Source: Pisaster brevispinus
Lineage: Eukaryota; Echinodermata; Asteroidea; Forcipulatida; Asteriidae
Direction: 5' to 3'
Length of the DNA: 64,000 nt
Assembly (NCBI GenBank): GCA_023634235.1
Contig: JAMKCF010000072.1
Coordinates: forward strand, 186,001 to 250,000
A program made the translations under genes and the position numbers. The notes under the pieces were generated by a model that saw only the letters and a list, made by a program, of their open reading frames with translations, had not been told where the DNA came from and did not search any database. Each line of letters opens with the position of its first letter. Position 1 is the stretch's first letter. Of the stretch, positions 1 through 15,000 are shown in pieces.

Positions 1-3000
1 GCGGTAACATCTCCAGTTGTGGTAGCACCATCGGTTGTAGTTACATCTGCAGTCGTTGTAGCTGCAGCTGTTGTAGTTAGATCTACAGTTGTGGTACCAC
101 CAGTTGTGGAAGTTACATCTGCTGTTGTGTTTACATCAGCAGTTGTGGTACCATCTGCAGTTGAGGTAGTTTCAGCTTGTGTAGTTACATCTACAGTTGT
201 ATTAACATCTGCAGTTGAGGATACACCAGCTGTTGTGGTATCATCTGCCATTGCGGTTGCCTCAGCTATTGTTGTTACTTCTGCAGTTGTGCTAGCTTCA
301 GTTGTGGAAGTTACATCTGCAGTTGTGGAAACTTCAGCTTTTGTAGTTACATCTACAGTTGTAGCTACATCTGCAGTTGTGGTTACACCAGCTGTTGTGG
401 TGACATCTGCAGTTGTGGTAGCTGCAGTTGTGGTAGTTACATCTGCAGTTGTGGTAGCTCCAGTTGTGGTAGTAACATCTGCAGTTGTGGTAGCTAAAGT
501 TGTGGTAGTTACATCAGCAGTTGTGGTTACACCAGCTCTTGTGGTAACATCTGCAGTTGTGGTAGCCTCAGCTGTTGTAGTTACATCTGCAGTTGTGGTA
601 GCTTCAGCTTTTGAAGTTACATCTGCAGTTGTAGTTACATCTGCAGTTGTGATTACACCAGCTGTTGTGGTAGCATCTGCTGTTGTGGTAGCCTCATCTG
701 TTGTGATTACATCTACAGTTGTAGTTACATCTGCAGTTGTGGTTACACCAGCTTTTGTGGTAACATCTGCAGTTGTGGTTACACCAGCTGTTGTGGTGAC
801 ATCTGCAGTTGTGGTAGCCTTAGCTGGTGTAGTTAGATCTACAGGCGTGCTAGCTTCAGCTGATGTAGTTACTTCTGCAGTTGTGGTAGTTTTAGTTGTG
901 GTAGTTACATCTGCGGTGGAAAATTCAGCCTTTGTAGTTACATCTACAGTTGTAGCTTCATCTGCAGTTGTGGTTACACCAGCTGTTGTGGTGACATCTG
1001 AAGTTGTGGTAGCTCCAGTTGTGGTAGTTACATCTGCAGTTGTGGTTACACCGGCTCTTGTGGTAACATCTGCAGTTGTGGTAGTTACATCTGCAGTTGT
1101 GGTAGCTCCAGTTGTGGTAGTTACATCTGCAGTTGTGGTTATACCAGCTGTTGTGGTGACAACTGCAAATGTGGTAGACTCAGCTGGAGTAGTTAGATCT
1201 ACAGTTTTAGTTACATCTGCAGTTGTGATTACATATGCAGTTGTGGTAACTTCAGCTTGTGTTCTAATATCTACAGTTGTATTAACATCTGCAGTTGTGG
1301 GTACACCAGCTGTTGTAGTTACATGTGCAGTTGTGGTAGCTCCAGTTGTGGTAGTTACATCTGCAGTTGTGGTTACACCAGCTCTTGTGGTATCATCTGC
1401 AGTTGTGGTAGCTTCAGTTGGGGAAGTTACATCTGCAGTTGTGGAAACTTCAGCTTTTGTAGTTACATCTACAGTTGAAGCTACATCTGCAGTTGTGGTT
1501 ACACCAGCTGTTGTGGTGACATCTGCAGTTGTGGTAGCTCCACTTGTGATAGTTACATCTGCAGTTGTGGTTACACCAGCTCTTGTGGTAACATCTGCAG
1601 TTGTGGTAGTTACATCTGCAGTTGTGGTAGCTCCAGTTGTGGTAGTTACATCTGCAGTTGTGGTTACACCAGCTCTTGTGGTAACATCTGCAGTTGTGGT
1701 AGCTCCAGTTGTGGTTGTTACATCAGCAGTTGTGGTTAAATCAGCTCTTGTGGTAACATCTGCAGTTGTGGTAGCCTCAGCTGTTGTAGTTACATCTGCA
1801 GTTGTTGTAGCTTCAGCTTTTGAAGTTACATCTGCAGTTGTAGTTACATCTACCATTGTGATTACACCAGCTGTTGTGGTAGCATCTGCTGTTGTGGTAG
1901 CCTCAGCTGTTGTAGTTACATCTACAGCTGTAGTTACATCTGCAGTTGTTGTAGCTTCTGCTTTTGAAGTTACATCTGCAGTTGTAGTTACATCTGCAGT
2001 TGTGATTACACCAGCTGTTGTGGTAGCATCTGCTGTTGTGGTAGCCTCATCTGTTGTAGTTACATCTACAGTTGTAGTTAAACCAGGTGTTGTGGTAACA
2101 TCAGCTGTTGTGGTGACATCTGCAGTTGTGGTAGCCTCAGCTGGTGTAGTTAGATCTACAGTTTTAGTTACATCTGCAGTTGTGGTAACATCTGCAGTTG
2201 TGGTAGCTTCAGCTTGTGTAGTTACATCTACAGTTGTATTAACATCTGCAGTTGTGGGTACACCACCTGTTGTAGTTACATCTGCAGTTGTGGTAACTCC
2301 AGTTGTTGTAGTTACATCTGCAGTTGTGCTAGCTTCGGCTGTTGTAGTGACGTCTGCAGTAGTGGCAGCTTCAGCTGGTGTAGTTAGATCTACAGTTTTA
2401 GTTACATATGCTATTGTGGTTACATCTGCAATTGTGGTAGCTTCATCTGTTGTAGTTATAACTACAGTAGTTACATCTGCAGTTGTGGTTACACCAGCTG
2501 TTAAGGTAACATCTGCAGTTGTGGTAGCTCCAGTAGTTGTAGTTACATCTGCAGTTGTGGTTACACCAGCTCTTGTGGTAACATCAGCAGTTGTGGTAGC
2601 CTCAGCTGTTGTGATTACATCTGCGGTTGTTTTAGCTTCAAGTTTTGAAGTTACATCTGCAGTTGTAGTTACATCTGCAGTGGTGATTACACCAGCTGTT
2701 GTGGTAACATCTGCTGTTGTTGTAGCCTCATCTGTTGTAGTTACCTCTACAGTTTTAGTCACATCTGCAGTTGTTGTAACATCTGCAATTGTGAGTACAC
2801 CAGCTGTTGTAGTTACATCTGCAGTTGTGCTAGCTTCAGCTGTTGTAGTTACATTTGCAGTTGTGGTAGCTCCAGTTGTGGTAGTTACATCTGCAGTTGT
2901 GGTTACACGAGCTCTTGTGGTAACATCTGCAGTTGTGGTAGCCTCAGCTGTTGTAGTTACATCTGCAGTTGTGGTTACATCAGCTGTTGTGGTGACATCT

Positions 3001-6000
3001 GCTGTTGTGGTAGCCTCAGCTGGTGTAGTTAGATCTACAGTTTTAGTTACATCTGCAGTTATGGTAACATCTGCAGTTGTGGTAGCTTCAGCTTGTGTAG
3101 TTACATCTACAGTTGTATTAACATCTGCAGTTGTGGGTACACCATCTGTTGTAGTTACATAGGCAGTTGTGGTAACTCCAGTTGTAGTTACATCTGCAGT
3201 TGTGCTAGCTTCGGCTGTTGTAGTGACGTCTGCAGTAGTGGCAGCTTCAGCTGGTGTAGTCAGATCTACAGTTTTAGTTACATGTGCAGTTGTGGTTACA
3301 TCTGCAATTGTGGTAGCTTCATCTGTTGTAGTTACATCTACAGTTGTGGTTACACCAGCTGTTAAGGTAACATCTGCAGTTGTGGTAGCCTCAGCTGTTG
3401 TAGTTACATCTACGGTTGTAGGTACATCTGCATCTGTTGTAGCTTCAGCTTTTGAAGTTACATCAGCTGTTGTGGTAGCATCTGCTGTTGTTTTAGCTTC
3501 ATCTGTTGTAGTTACATCTACTGTTGTAGTTACATCTACAGTTGTGGTTACACCAGCTGTTAAGGTAACATCTGCAGTTGTGGTAGCCTCAGCTGTTGTA
3601 GTTACATCTGCAGTTGTGATTACACCAGCTGTTGTGGTAGCATCTGCTGTTGTGGTAGCCTCATCTGTTATTGTTACATCTACAGTTGTAGTTACATCTG
3701 CAGTTGTGGTTACATCAGCTGTTGTGGTGACATCTGCAGTTGTGGTAGCCTCAGCTGGTGTAGTTAGATCTACAGTTTTAGTTACATCTGCAGTTATGGT
3801 AACATCTGCAGTTGTGGTAGCTTCAGCTTGTGTTGTTACATCTACAGTTGTATTAACATCTGCAGTTGTGGGTACACCACCTGTTGTAGTTACATCTGCA
3901 GTTGTGGTAACTCCAGTTGTTGTAGTTACATCTGCAGTTGTGCTAGCTTCGGCTGTTGTAGTGACGTCTGCAGTAGTGGCAGCTTCAACTGGTGTAGTTA
4001 GATCTACAGTTTTAGTTACATGTGCAGTTGTGGTTACATCTGCAATTGTGGTAGCTTCATCTGTTGTAGTTACATCTACAGTTGTGGTTACACCAGCTGT
4101 TAAGGTAACATCCGCAGTTGTGGTAGCCTCAGCTGTTGTAGTTACATCTACGGTTGTAGGTATTTCTGCAGTTGTAGCTTCAGCTTTTGAAGTTACATCA
4201 GCTGTTGTGGTAGCATCTGCTGTTGTGGTAGCTTCATCTGTTGTAGTTACATCTACTCTTGTAGTTACATCTGCAGTTGTGGTTACAAGAGCTGTTAAGG
4301 TAACATCCGCAGTTGTGGTAGCCCCATCTGTTGTAGTTATATCTGCAGGTTTTGTAGCTGCAGCTGTTGTAGTTACATCTGCAGTTGTGGAAACTTCAGC
4401 TTTTGTTGTTACATCTACAGTTGTAGCTACATCTGCAGTTGTGGTTACACCAGCTGTTGTGGTGACATCTACAGTTGTGGTAGCCTCAGCTATTGTAGTT
4501 ACATCTGCAGTTGTTGAAGCCTCAACTATTGTAGTGACGTCTGCAGTAGTGGCAGCTTCAGCTGGTGTAGTTAGATCTACAGTTTTAGTTACATGTGCAG
4601 TTGTGGTTACATCTGCAATTGTGGTAGCTTCATCTGTTGTAGTTACATCTACAGTTGTAGTTACATCTGCAGTTGTAGTTACATCTGCAGTGGTGATTAC
4701 ACCAGCTGTTGTGGTAACATCTGCTGTTGTTGTAGCCTCATCTGCTGTAGTTACCTCTACAGTTTTAGTCACATCTGCAGTTGATGTAACATCTGCAATT
4801 GTGGGTACACCAGCTGTTGTAGTTACATCTGCAGTTGTGCTAGCTTCAGCTGTTGTAGTTACATTTGCAGTTGTGGTAGCTCCAGTTGTGGTAGTTACAT
4901 CTGCAGTTGTGGTTACACGAGCTCTTGTGGTAACATGTGCAGTTGTGGTAGCCTCAGCAGTTGTGCTAGCTTCGGCTGTTGTAGTGACGTCTGCAGTAGT
5001 GGCAGCTTCAGCTGGTGTAGTTAGATCTACAGTTGTAGTAACATGTGCAGGTGTGGTTACATCTGCAATTGTGGTAGCTTCATCTGTTGTAGTTACATCT
5101 ACAGTTGTAGTTACATCTGCAGTTGTGGTTACACCAGCTGTTACGGTAACATCTGCAGTTGTAGCTTCAGCTTGTGTAGTTACATCTACAGTTGTATTAA
5201 CATCTGCAGTTGTGGGTACACCACCTGTTGTAGTTACATCTGCAGTTGTGGTAACTCCAGTTGTTGTAGTTACATCTGCAGTTGTGCTAGCTTCGGCTGT
5301 TGTAGTGACGTCTGCAGTAGTGGCAGCTTCAGCTGGTGTAGTTAGATCTACAGTTTTAGTTACATGTGCAGTTGTGGTTACATCTGCAATTGTGGTAGCT
5401 TCATCTGTTGTAGTTACATCTACAGTTGTGGTTACACCAGCTGTTAAGGTAACATCCGCAGTTGTGGTAGCCTCAGCTGTTGTAGTTACATCTACGGTTG
5501 TAGGTACATCTGCAGTTGTAGCTTCAGCTTTTGAAGTTACATCAGCTGTTGTGGTAGCATCTGCTGTTGTGGTAGCTTCATCTGTTGTAGTTACATCTAC
5601 TCTTGTAGTTACATCTGCAGTTGTGGTTACACCAGCTGTTAAGGTAACATCCGCAGTTGTGGTAGCCCCATCTGTTGTAGTTACATCTGCAGTTGTTGAA
5701 GCCTCAACTATTGTAGTGACGTCTGCAGTAGTGGCAGCTTCAGCTGGTGTAGTTAGATCTACAGTTTTAGTTACATGTGCAGTTGTAGTTACATTTGCAG
5801 TTGTGGTAGCTCCAGTTGTGGTAGTTACATCTGCAGTTGTGGTTACACGAGCTCTTGTGGTAACATGTGCAGTTGTGGTAGCCTCAGCAGTTGTGCTAGC
5901 TTCGGCTGTTGTAGTGACGTCTGCAGTAGTGGCAGCTTCAGCTGGTGTAGTTAGATCTACAGTTGTAGTAACATGTGCAGGTGTGGTAGCCTCAGCCGTT

Positions 6001-9000
6001 GTAGTTACATCTGCAGTTGTGATTACACCAGCTGTTGTGGTAGCATCTGCTTTTGTGGTAGCCTCATCTGTTGTAGTTACATCTACAGTTGTTGTTACAT
6101 CTGCAGTTGTGGTTACATCAGCTGTTGTGGTGACATCTGCAGTTGTGGTAGCCTCAGCTGGTGTAGTTAGATCTACAGTTTTAGTTACATCTGCAGTTGT
6201 GGTAACATCTGCAGTTGTGGTAGCTTCAGCTTGTGTAGTTACATCTACAGTTGTATTAACATCTGCAGTTGTGGGTACACCACCTGTTGTAGTTACATCT
6301 GCAGTTGAGGTAACTCCAGTTGTTGTAGTTACATCTGCAGTTGTGCTAGCTTCGGCTGCTGTAGTTACATTTGCAGTTGTGGTAGCTCCAGTTGTGGTAG
6401 TTACATCTGCAGTTGTGGTTACACCAGCTCTTGTGGTAACATCTGCAATTGTGGTAGCTCCAGTTGTGGTAGTTACATCTGCAGTTGTGGTTACACGAGC
6501 TCTTGTGGTAACATCTGCAGTTGTGGTAGCCTCAGCTGTTGTAGTTACATCTGCAGTTGTGATTACACCAGCTGTTGTGGTAGCATCTGCTGTTGTGGTA
6601 GCCTCATCTGTTGTACTTACATGTACAGTTGTAGTTACATCTGCAGTTGTGGTTACATCAGCTGTTGTGGTGACATCTGCAGTTGTGGTAGCCTCAGCTG
6701 GAGTAGTTAGATCTACAGTTTTAGTTACATCTGCAGTTGTGGTAACATCTGAAGTTGTGGTAGCTTCAGCTTGTGTAGTTACATCTACAGTTGTATTAAC
6801 ATCTGCAGTTGTGGGTACACCACCTGTTGTAGTTACATCTGCAGTTGTGGTAACTCCAGTTGTTGTAGTTACATCTGCAGTTGTGCTAGCTTCGGCTGTT
6901 GTAGTGACGTCTGCAGTAGTGGCAGCTTCAGCTGGTGTAGTTAGATCTACAGTTTTAGTTACATGTGCAGTTGTGGTTACATCTGCAATTGTGGTAGGTT
7001 CATCTGTTGTAGCTATATCTACACTTGTAGTTACATCTACAGTTGTGGTTACACCAGCTGTTAAGGTAACACCTGCAGTTGTGGTAGCTCCAGTTGTTTT
7101 AGTTACATCTGCAGTTGTGGTTACACCAGCTCTTGTGGTAAAATCTGCAGTTGTGGTACCCTCTGCTGTTGTAGTTACATCTGCGGTTGTTGTAGCTTCA
7201 ACTTTTGAAGTTACATCTGCAGTTGTAGTTACATCTGCAGTGGTGATTACACCAGCTGTTGTGGTAACATCTGCTGTTATTGTAGCCTCATCTGTTGTAG
7301 TTACCTCTACAGTTTTAGTCACATCTGCAGTTGTTGTAACATCTGCAGTTGTGAGTACACCAGCTGTTGTAGGTACATCTGCAGTTGTTGTAGCTTCAGC
7401 TTTTGAAGTTACATCAGCTGTTGTGGTAGCATCTGCTGTTGTGGTAGCTTCATCTGTTGTAGTTACATCTACTGTTGTAGTTACATCTGCAGTTGTGGTT
7501 ACACCAGCTGTTAAGGTAACATCCGCAGTTGTGGTAGCCCCATCTGTTGTAGTTATATCTGCAGGTTTTGTAGCTGCAGCTATTGTAGTTACATCTGCAG
7601 TTGTGGAAACTTCAGCTTTTGTTGTTACATCTACAGTTGTAGCTACATCTGCAGTTGTGGTTACACCAGCTGTTGTGGTGACATCTGCAGTTGTGGTAGC
7701 CTCAGCTATTGTAGTTACATCTGCTGTTGTTGAAGCCTCAACTATTGTAGTGACGTCTGCAGTAGTGGCAGCTTCAGCTGGTTTAGTTAAATCTACAGTT
7801 TTAGTTACATGTGCAGTTGTGGTTACATCTGCAATTGTGGTAGCTTCATCTGTTGTAGTTACATCTACAGTTGTAGTTACATCTGCAGTTGTGGTTACAC
7901 CAGCTGTTAAGGTAACATCCGCAGTTGTGGTAGCCCCATCTGTTGTAGTTACTTCTGCAGTTTTAGTTACATCAGCTGTTGTGGTAGCATCTGCTGTTGT
8001 GGTAGCTTCATCTGTTGTAGTTAAATCTACTGTTGTAGTTACATCTGCAGTTGTGGTTACAGCAGCTGTTAAGGTAACATCTGCAGTTGTGGTAGCCTCA
8101 GCTGTTGTAGTAACATCTGCAGTTGTGATTACACCAGCTGTTGTGGTAGCATCTGCTGTTGTGGTAGCCTCATCTGTTGTAGTTACATCTACAGTTGTAG
8201 TTACATCTGCAGTTGTGGTTACATCAGCTGTTGTGGTGACATCTGCTGTTGTGGTAGCCTCAGCTGGTGTAGTTAGATCTACAGTTTTAGTTACATCTGC
8301 AGTTATGGTAACATCTGCAGTTGTGGTAGCTTCAGCTTGTGTAGTTACATCTACAGTTGTATTAACATCTGCAGTTGTGGGTACACCACCTGTTGTAGTT
8401 TCATCTGCAGTTGTGGTAACTCCAGTTGTTGTAGTTACATCTGCAGTTGTGCTAGCTTCGGCTGTTGTAGTGACGTCTGCATTACTGGCAGCTTCAGCTG
8501 GTGTAGTTAGATCTACAGTTTTAGTTACATGTGCAGTTGTGGTTACATCTGCAATTGTGGTAGCTTCATCTGTTGTAGTTATATCTACAGTTGTAATAAC
8601 ATCTGCAGTTGTGGTTACACCAGCTGTTAAGGTAACATCTGCAGTTGTGGTAGCTCCAGTTGTTGTAGTTACATCTGCAGTTGTGGTTACACCAGCTCTT
8701 GTGTTAACATCTGCAGTTGTGGTAGCCTCAGCTGTTGTAGTCACATCTGCGGTTGTTGTAGCTTCAATCTTTGAAGTTACATCTGCAGTTGTAGTTACAT
8801 CTGCAGTGGTGATTACACCAGCTGTTGTGGTAACATCTGCTGTTGTGGTAGCCTCATCTGTTGTAGTTACATCTACAGTTGTAGTTACATCTGCAGTTGT
8901 GGTTACATCAGCTGTTGTGGTGACATCTGCAGTTGTGGTAGCCTCAGCTGGTGTAGTTAGATCTACAGTTTTAGTTACATCTGCAGTTGTGGTAACATCT

Positions 9001-12000
9001 GCAGTTGTGGTAGCTTCAGCTTGTGTAGTTACATCTACAGTTGTATTAACATCTGCAGTTGTGGGTACACCACCTGTTGTAGTTTCATCTGCAGTTGTGG
9101 TAACTCCAGTTGTTGTAGTTACATCTGCAGTTGTGCTAGCTTCGGCTGTTGTAGTGACGTCTGCATTACTGGCAGCTTCAGCTGGTGTAGTTAGATCTAC
9201 AGTTTTAGTTACATGTGCAGTTGTGGTTACATCTGCAATTGTGGTAGCTTCATCTGTTGTAGTTATATCTACAGTTGTAATTACATCTGCAGTTGTGGTT
9301 ACACCAGCTGTTAAGGTAACATCTGCAGTTGTGGTAGCTCCAGTTGTTGTAGTTACATCTGCAGTTGTGGTTACACCAGCTCTTGTGTTAACATCTGCAG
9401 TTGTGGTAGCCTCAGCTGTTGTAGTTACATCTGCGGTTGTTGTAGCTTCAATCTTTGAAGTTACATCTGCAGTTGTAGTTACATCTGCAGTGGTGATTAC
9501 ACCAGCTGTTGTGGTAACATCTGCTGTTGTGGTAGCCTCATCTGTTGTAGTTACATCTACAGTTGTAGTTACATCTGCAGTTGTGGTTACATCAGCTGTT
9601 GTGGTGACATCTGCAGTTGTGGTAGCCTCAGCTGTTGTAGTTAGATCTACAATTTTAGTTACATCTGCAGTTATGGTAACATCTGCAGTTGTGGTAGCTT
9701 CAGCTTGTGTAGTCACATCTACAGATGTATTTACATCTGCAGTTGCGGGTACACCACCTGTTCTAGTTACATCTGCAGTTGTGCTAGCTTCGGCTCTTGT
9801 AGTGACGTCTGCAGTAGTGGCAGCTTCAGCTGGTGTAGTTAGATCTACAGTTTTAGTTACATGTGCAGTTGTGGTTAAATCTGCAATTGTGGTAGCTTCA
9901 TCTGTTGTAGTTACATCTACAGTTGTAGTTACATCTGCAGTTGTGGTTACACCAGCTGTTAAGGTAACATCCGCAGTTGTGGTAGCCCCATCTGTTCTAG
10001 TTATATCTGCAGGTTTTGTAGCTGCAGCTGTTGTAGTTACATCTGCAGTTATGGTTACATCAGCTGTTGTGGTGACATCTGCAGTTGTGGTAGCCTCAGC
10101 TGGTGTAGTTAGATCTACAGTTTTAGTTACATCTGCAGTTGTGGTAACATCTGCAGTTGTGGTAGCTTCAGCTTGTGTAGTTACATCTACAGTTGTAATA
10201 ACATCTGCAGTTGTGGGTACACCACCTGTTGTAGTTACATCTGCAGTTGTGATAACTCCAGTTGTTGTAGTTACATCTGCAGTTGTGCTAGCTTCGGCTG
10301 CTGTAGTTACATTTGCAGTTGTGGTAGCTCCAGTTGTGGTAGTTACATCCGCAGTTGTGGTTACACCAGCTCTTGTGGTAACATCTGCAGTTCTGGTAGC
10401 TCCAGTTGTGGTAGTTACATCTGCAGTTGTGGTAGAACGAGCTCTTGTGGTAACATCTGCAGTTGTGGTAGCCTCAGCTGTTGTAGTTACATCTGCAGTT
10501 GTGATTACACCAGCTGTTGTGGTAGCATCTGCTGTTGTGGTAGCCTCATCTGTTGTAGTTACATCTACAGTTGTAGTTACATCTGCAGTTGTAGTTACAT
10601 CAGCTGTTGTGGTGACATCTGCAGTTGTGGTAGCCTCAGCTGGTGTAGTTAGATCTACAGTTGTATTAACATCTGCAGTTGTGGGTACACCACCTGTTGT
10701 AGTTACATCTGCAGTTGTGGTTACTCCAGTTGTTGTAGTTACATCTGCAGTTGTGCTAGCTTCGGCTGTTGTAGTGACGTCTGCAGTAGTGGCAGCTTCA
10801 GCTGGTGTAGTTAGATCTACAGTTTTAGTTACATGTGCAGTTGTGGTTACATCTGCAATTGTGGTAGCTTCATCTGTTGTAGTTATATCTACAGTTGTAA
10901 TTACATCTGCAGTTGTGGTTACACCAGCTGTTAAGGTAACATCTGCAGTTGTGGTAGCTCCAGTTGTTGTAGTTACATCTGCAGTTGTGGTTACACCAGC
11001 TCTTGTGTTAACATCTGCAGTTGTGGTAGCCTCAGCTGTTGTAGTTACATCTGCGGTTGTTGTAGCTTCAACATTTGAAGTTACATCTGCAGTTGTAGTT
11101 ACATCTGCAGTGGTGATTACACCAGCTGTTGTGGTAACATCTGCTGTTGTTGTAGCCTCATCTGTTGTAGTTACCTCTACAGTTTTAGTCACATCTGCAG
11201 TTGTTGTAACATCTGCAATTGTGAGTACACCAGCTGTTGTAGTTACATCTGCAGTTGTGCTAGCTTCAGCTGTTGTAGTTACATTTGCAGTTGTGGTAGC
11301 TCCAGTTGTGGTAGTTACATCTGCAGTTGTGGTTATACGAGCTCTTGTGGTAACATCTGCAGTTGTGGTAGCCTCAGCTGTTGTAGTTACATCTACAGTT
11401 GTAGTTACATCTGCAGTTGTGGTTACATCAGCTGTTGTGGTGACATCTGCAGTTGTGGTAGCCTCAGCTGGTGTAGTTAGATCTACAATTTGAGTTACAT
11501 CTGCAGTTATGGTAACATCTGCAGTTGTGGTAGCTTCAGCTTGTGTAGTCACATCTACAGTTGTATTTACATCTGCAGTTGCGGGTACACCACCTGTTCT
11601 AGTTACATCTGCAGTTGTGCTAGCTTCGGCTCTTGTAGTGACTTCTGCAGTAGTGGCAGCTTCAGCTGGTGTAGTTAGATCTACAGTTTTAGTTACATGT
11701 GCAGTTGTGGTTACATCTGCAATTGTGGTAGCTTCATCTGTTGTAGTTACATCTACAGTTGTAGTTACATCTGCAGTTGTGGTTACACCAGCTGTTAAGG
11801 TAACATCCGCAGTTGTGGTAGCCCTATCTGTTGTAGTTATATCTGCAGGTTTTGTAGCTGCAGCTGTTGTAGTTACATCTGCAGTTATGGTTACATCAGC
11901 TGTTGTGGTGACATCTGCAGTTGTGGTAGCCTCAGCTGGTGTAGTTAGATCTACAGTTTTAGTTACATCTGCAGTTGTGGTAACATCTGCAGTTGTGGTA

Positions 12001-15000
12001 GCTTCAGCTTGTGTAGTTACATCTACAGTTGTATTAACATCTGCAGTTGTGGGTACACCACCTGTTGTAGTTACATCTGCAGTTGTGATAACTCCAGTTG
12101 TTGTAGTTACATCTGCAGTTGTGCTAGCTTCGGCTGCTGTAGTTACATTTGCAGTTGTGGTAGCTCCAGTTGTGGTAGTTACATCTGCAGTTGTGATTAC
12201 ACCAGCTCTTGTGGTAACATCTGCAGTTCTGGTAGCTCCAGTTGTGGTAGTTACATCTGCAGTTGTGGTAGAACGAGCTCTTGTGGTAACATCTGCAGTT
12301 GTGGTAGCCTCAGCTGTTGTAGTTACATCTGCAGTTGTGATTACACCAGCTGTTGTGGTAGCATCTGCTGTTGTGGTAGCCTCATCTGTTGTAGTTACAT
12401 CTACAGTTGTAGTTACATCTGCAGTTGTAGTTACATCAGCTGTTGTGGTGACATCTGCAGTTGTGGTAGCCTCAGCTGGTGTAGTTAGATCTACAGTTGT
12501 ATTAACATCTGCAGTTGTGGGTACACCACCTGTTGTAGTTACATCTGCAGTTGTGGTTACTCCAGTTGTTGTAGTTACATCTGCAGTTGTGCTAGCTTCG
12601 GCTGTTGTAGTGACGTCTGCAGTAGTGGCAGCTTCAGCTGGTGTAGTTAGATCTACAGCTTTAGTTACATGTGCAGTTGTGGTTACATCTGCAATTGTGG
12701 TAGCTTCATCTGTTGTAGTTATATCTACAGTTGTAATTACATCTGCAGTTGTGGTTACACCAGCTGTTAAGGTAACATCTGCAGTTGTGGTAGCTCCAGT
12801 TGTTGTAGGTACATCTGCAGTTGTGGTTACACCAGCTCTTGTGTTAACATCTGCAGTTGTGGTAGCCTCAGCTGTTGTAGTTACATCTGCGGTTGTTGTA
12901 GCTTCAACCTTTGAAGTTACATCTGCAGTTGTAGTTACATCTGCAGTGGTGATTACACCAGCTGTTGTGGTAACATCTGCTGTTGTTGTAGCCTCATCTG
13001 TTGTAGTTACCTCTACAGTTTTAGTCACATCTGCAGTTGTTGTAACATCTGCAATTGTGAGTACACCAGCTGTTGTAGTTACATCTGCAGTTGTGCTAGC
13101 TTCAGCTGTTGTAGTTACATTTGCAGTTGTGGTAGCTCCAGTTGTGGTAGTTACATCTGCAGTTGTGGTTATACGAGCTCTTGTGGTAACATCTGCAGTT
13201 GTGGTAGCCTCAGCTGTTGTACTTACATCTGCAGTTGTGATTACACCAGCTGTTGTGGTAGCATCTGCTGTTGTGGTAGCCTCATCTGTTGTAGTTACAT
13301 CTACAGTTGTATTAACATCTGCTGTTGTGGGTACACCACCTGTTGTAGTTACATCTGCAGTTGTGCTAGCTTCGGCTGTTGTAGTGACGTCTGCAGTACT
13401 GGCAGCTTCAGCTGGTGTAGTTAGATCTACAGTTTTAGTTATATGTGCAGTTGTGGTTACATCTGCAATTGTGGTAGCTTCGTCTGTTGTAGTTACATCT
13501 ACAGTTGTGGTTACACCAGCTGTTAAGGTAACATCTGCAGTTGTGGTAGCCTCAGCTGTTGTAGTTACATCTACGGTTGTAGGTACATCTGCAGTTGTTG
13601 TAGCTTCAGCTTTTGAAGTTACATCAGCTGTTGTGGTAGCATCTGCTGTTGTGGTAGCTTCATCTGTTGTAGTAACATCTACTGTTGTAGTTACATCTGC
13701 AGTTGTGGTTACACCAGCTGTTAAGGTAACATCTGCAGTTGTGGTAGCCTCAGCAGTTGTAGTTACATCTGCAGTTGTGATTACACCAGCTGTTGTGGTA
13801 GCATCTGCTGTTGTGGTAGCCTCATCTGTTGTTGTTACATCTACAGTTGTAGTTACATCTGCAGTTGTGGTTACATCAGCTCTTGTGGTGACATCTGCAG
13901 TTGTGGTAGCCTCACCTGGTGTAGTTAGATCTACAGGTTTAGTTACATCTGCAGTTGTGGTAACATCTGCAGTTGTGGTAGCTTCAGCTTGTGTAGTTAC
14001 ATCTACAGATGTATTAACATCTGCAGTTGTGGGTACACCACCTGTTGTAGTTACATCTGCAGTTGTGGTAACTCCAGTTGTTGTAGTTACATCTGCAGTT
14101 GTGCTAGCTTCGGCTGTTGTAGTGACGTCTGCAGTAGTAGCAGCTTCAGCTGGTGTAGTTAGATCTACAGTTTTAGTTACATGTGCAGTTGTGGTTACAT
14201 CTGCAATTGTGGTAGCTTCATCTGTTGTAGTTCCATCTACAGTTGTGGTTACACCAGCTGTTAAGGTAACATCTGCAGTTGTGGTAGCCTCAGCTGTTGT
14301 AGTTACATCTACGGTTGTAGGTACATCTGCAGTTGTTGTAGCTTCAGCTTTTGAAGTTACATCTGCTGTTGTGGTAGCATCTGCTGTTGTGGTAGCTTCA
14401 TCTGTTGTAGTTACATCTACTGTTGTAGTTACATCTGCAGTTGTGGTTACACGAGCTGTTAAGGTAACATCCGCAGTTGTGGTAGCCCCATCTGTTGTAG
14501 TTATATCTGCAGGTTTTGTAGCTGCAGCTGTTGTAGTTACTTCTGCAGTTGTGGAAACTTCAGCTTTTGTAGTTACATCTACAGTTGTAGCTACATCTGC
14601 AGTTGTGGTTACACCAGCTGTTGTGGTGACATCTGCAGTTGTGGTAGCCTCAGCTATTGTAGTTACATCTGCAGTTGTTGAAGCCTCAATTGTTATAGTG
14701 ACGTCTGCAGTAGTGGCAGCTTCAGCTGGTGTAGTTAGATCTACAGTTTTAGTTACATGTGCAATTGTGGTTACATCTGCAATTGTGGTAGCTTCATCTG
14801 TTGTAGTTACATCTACAGTTGTAGTTACATCTGCAGTTGTGGTTACACCAGCTGTTAAGGTAACATCCGCACTTGTGCTAGCCCTATCTGTTGTAGTTAC
14901 TTCTGCAGGTTTTGTAGCTGCAGCTGTTGTAGTTACATCTGCAGTTGTGGAAACTTCAGCTTTTGTAGTTACATCTACAGTTGTAGCTACATCTGCAGTT

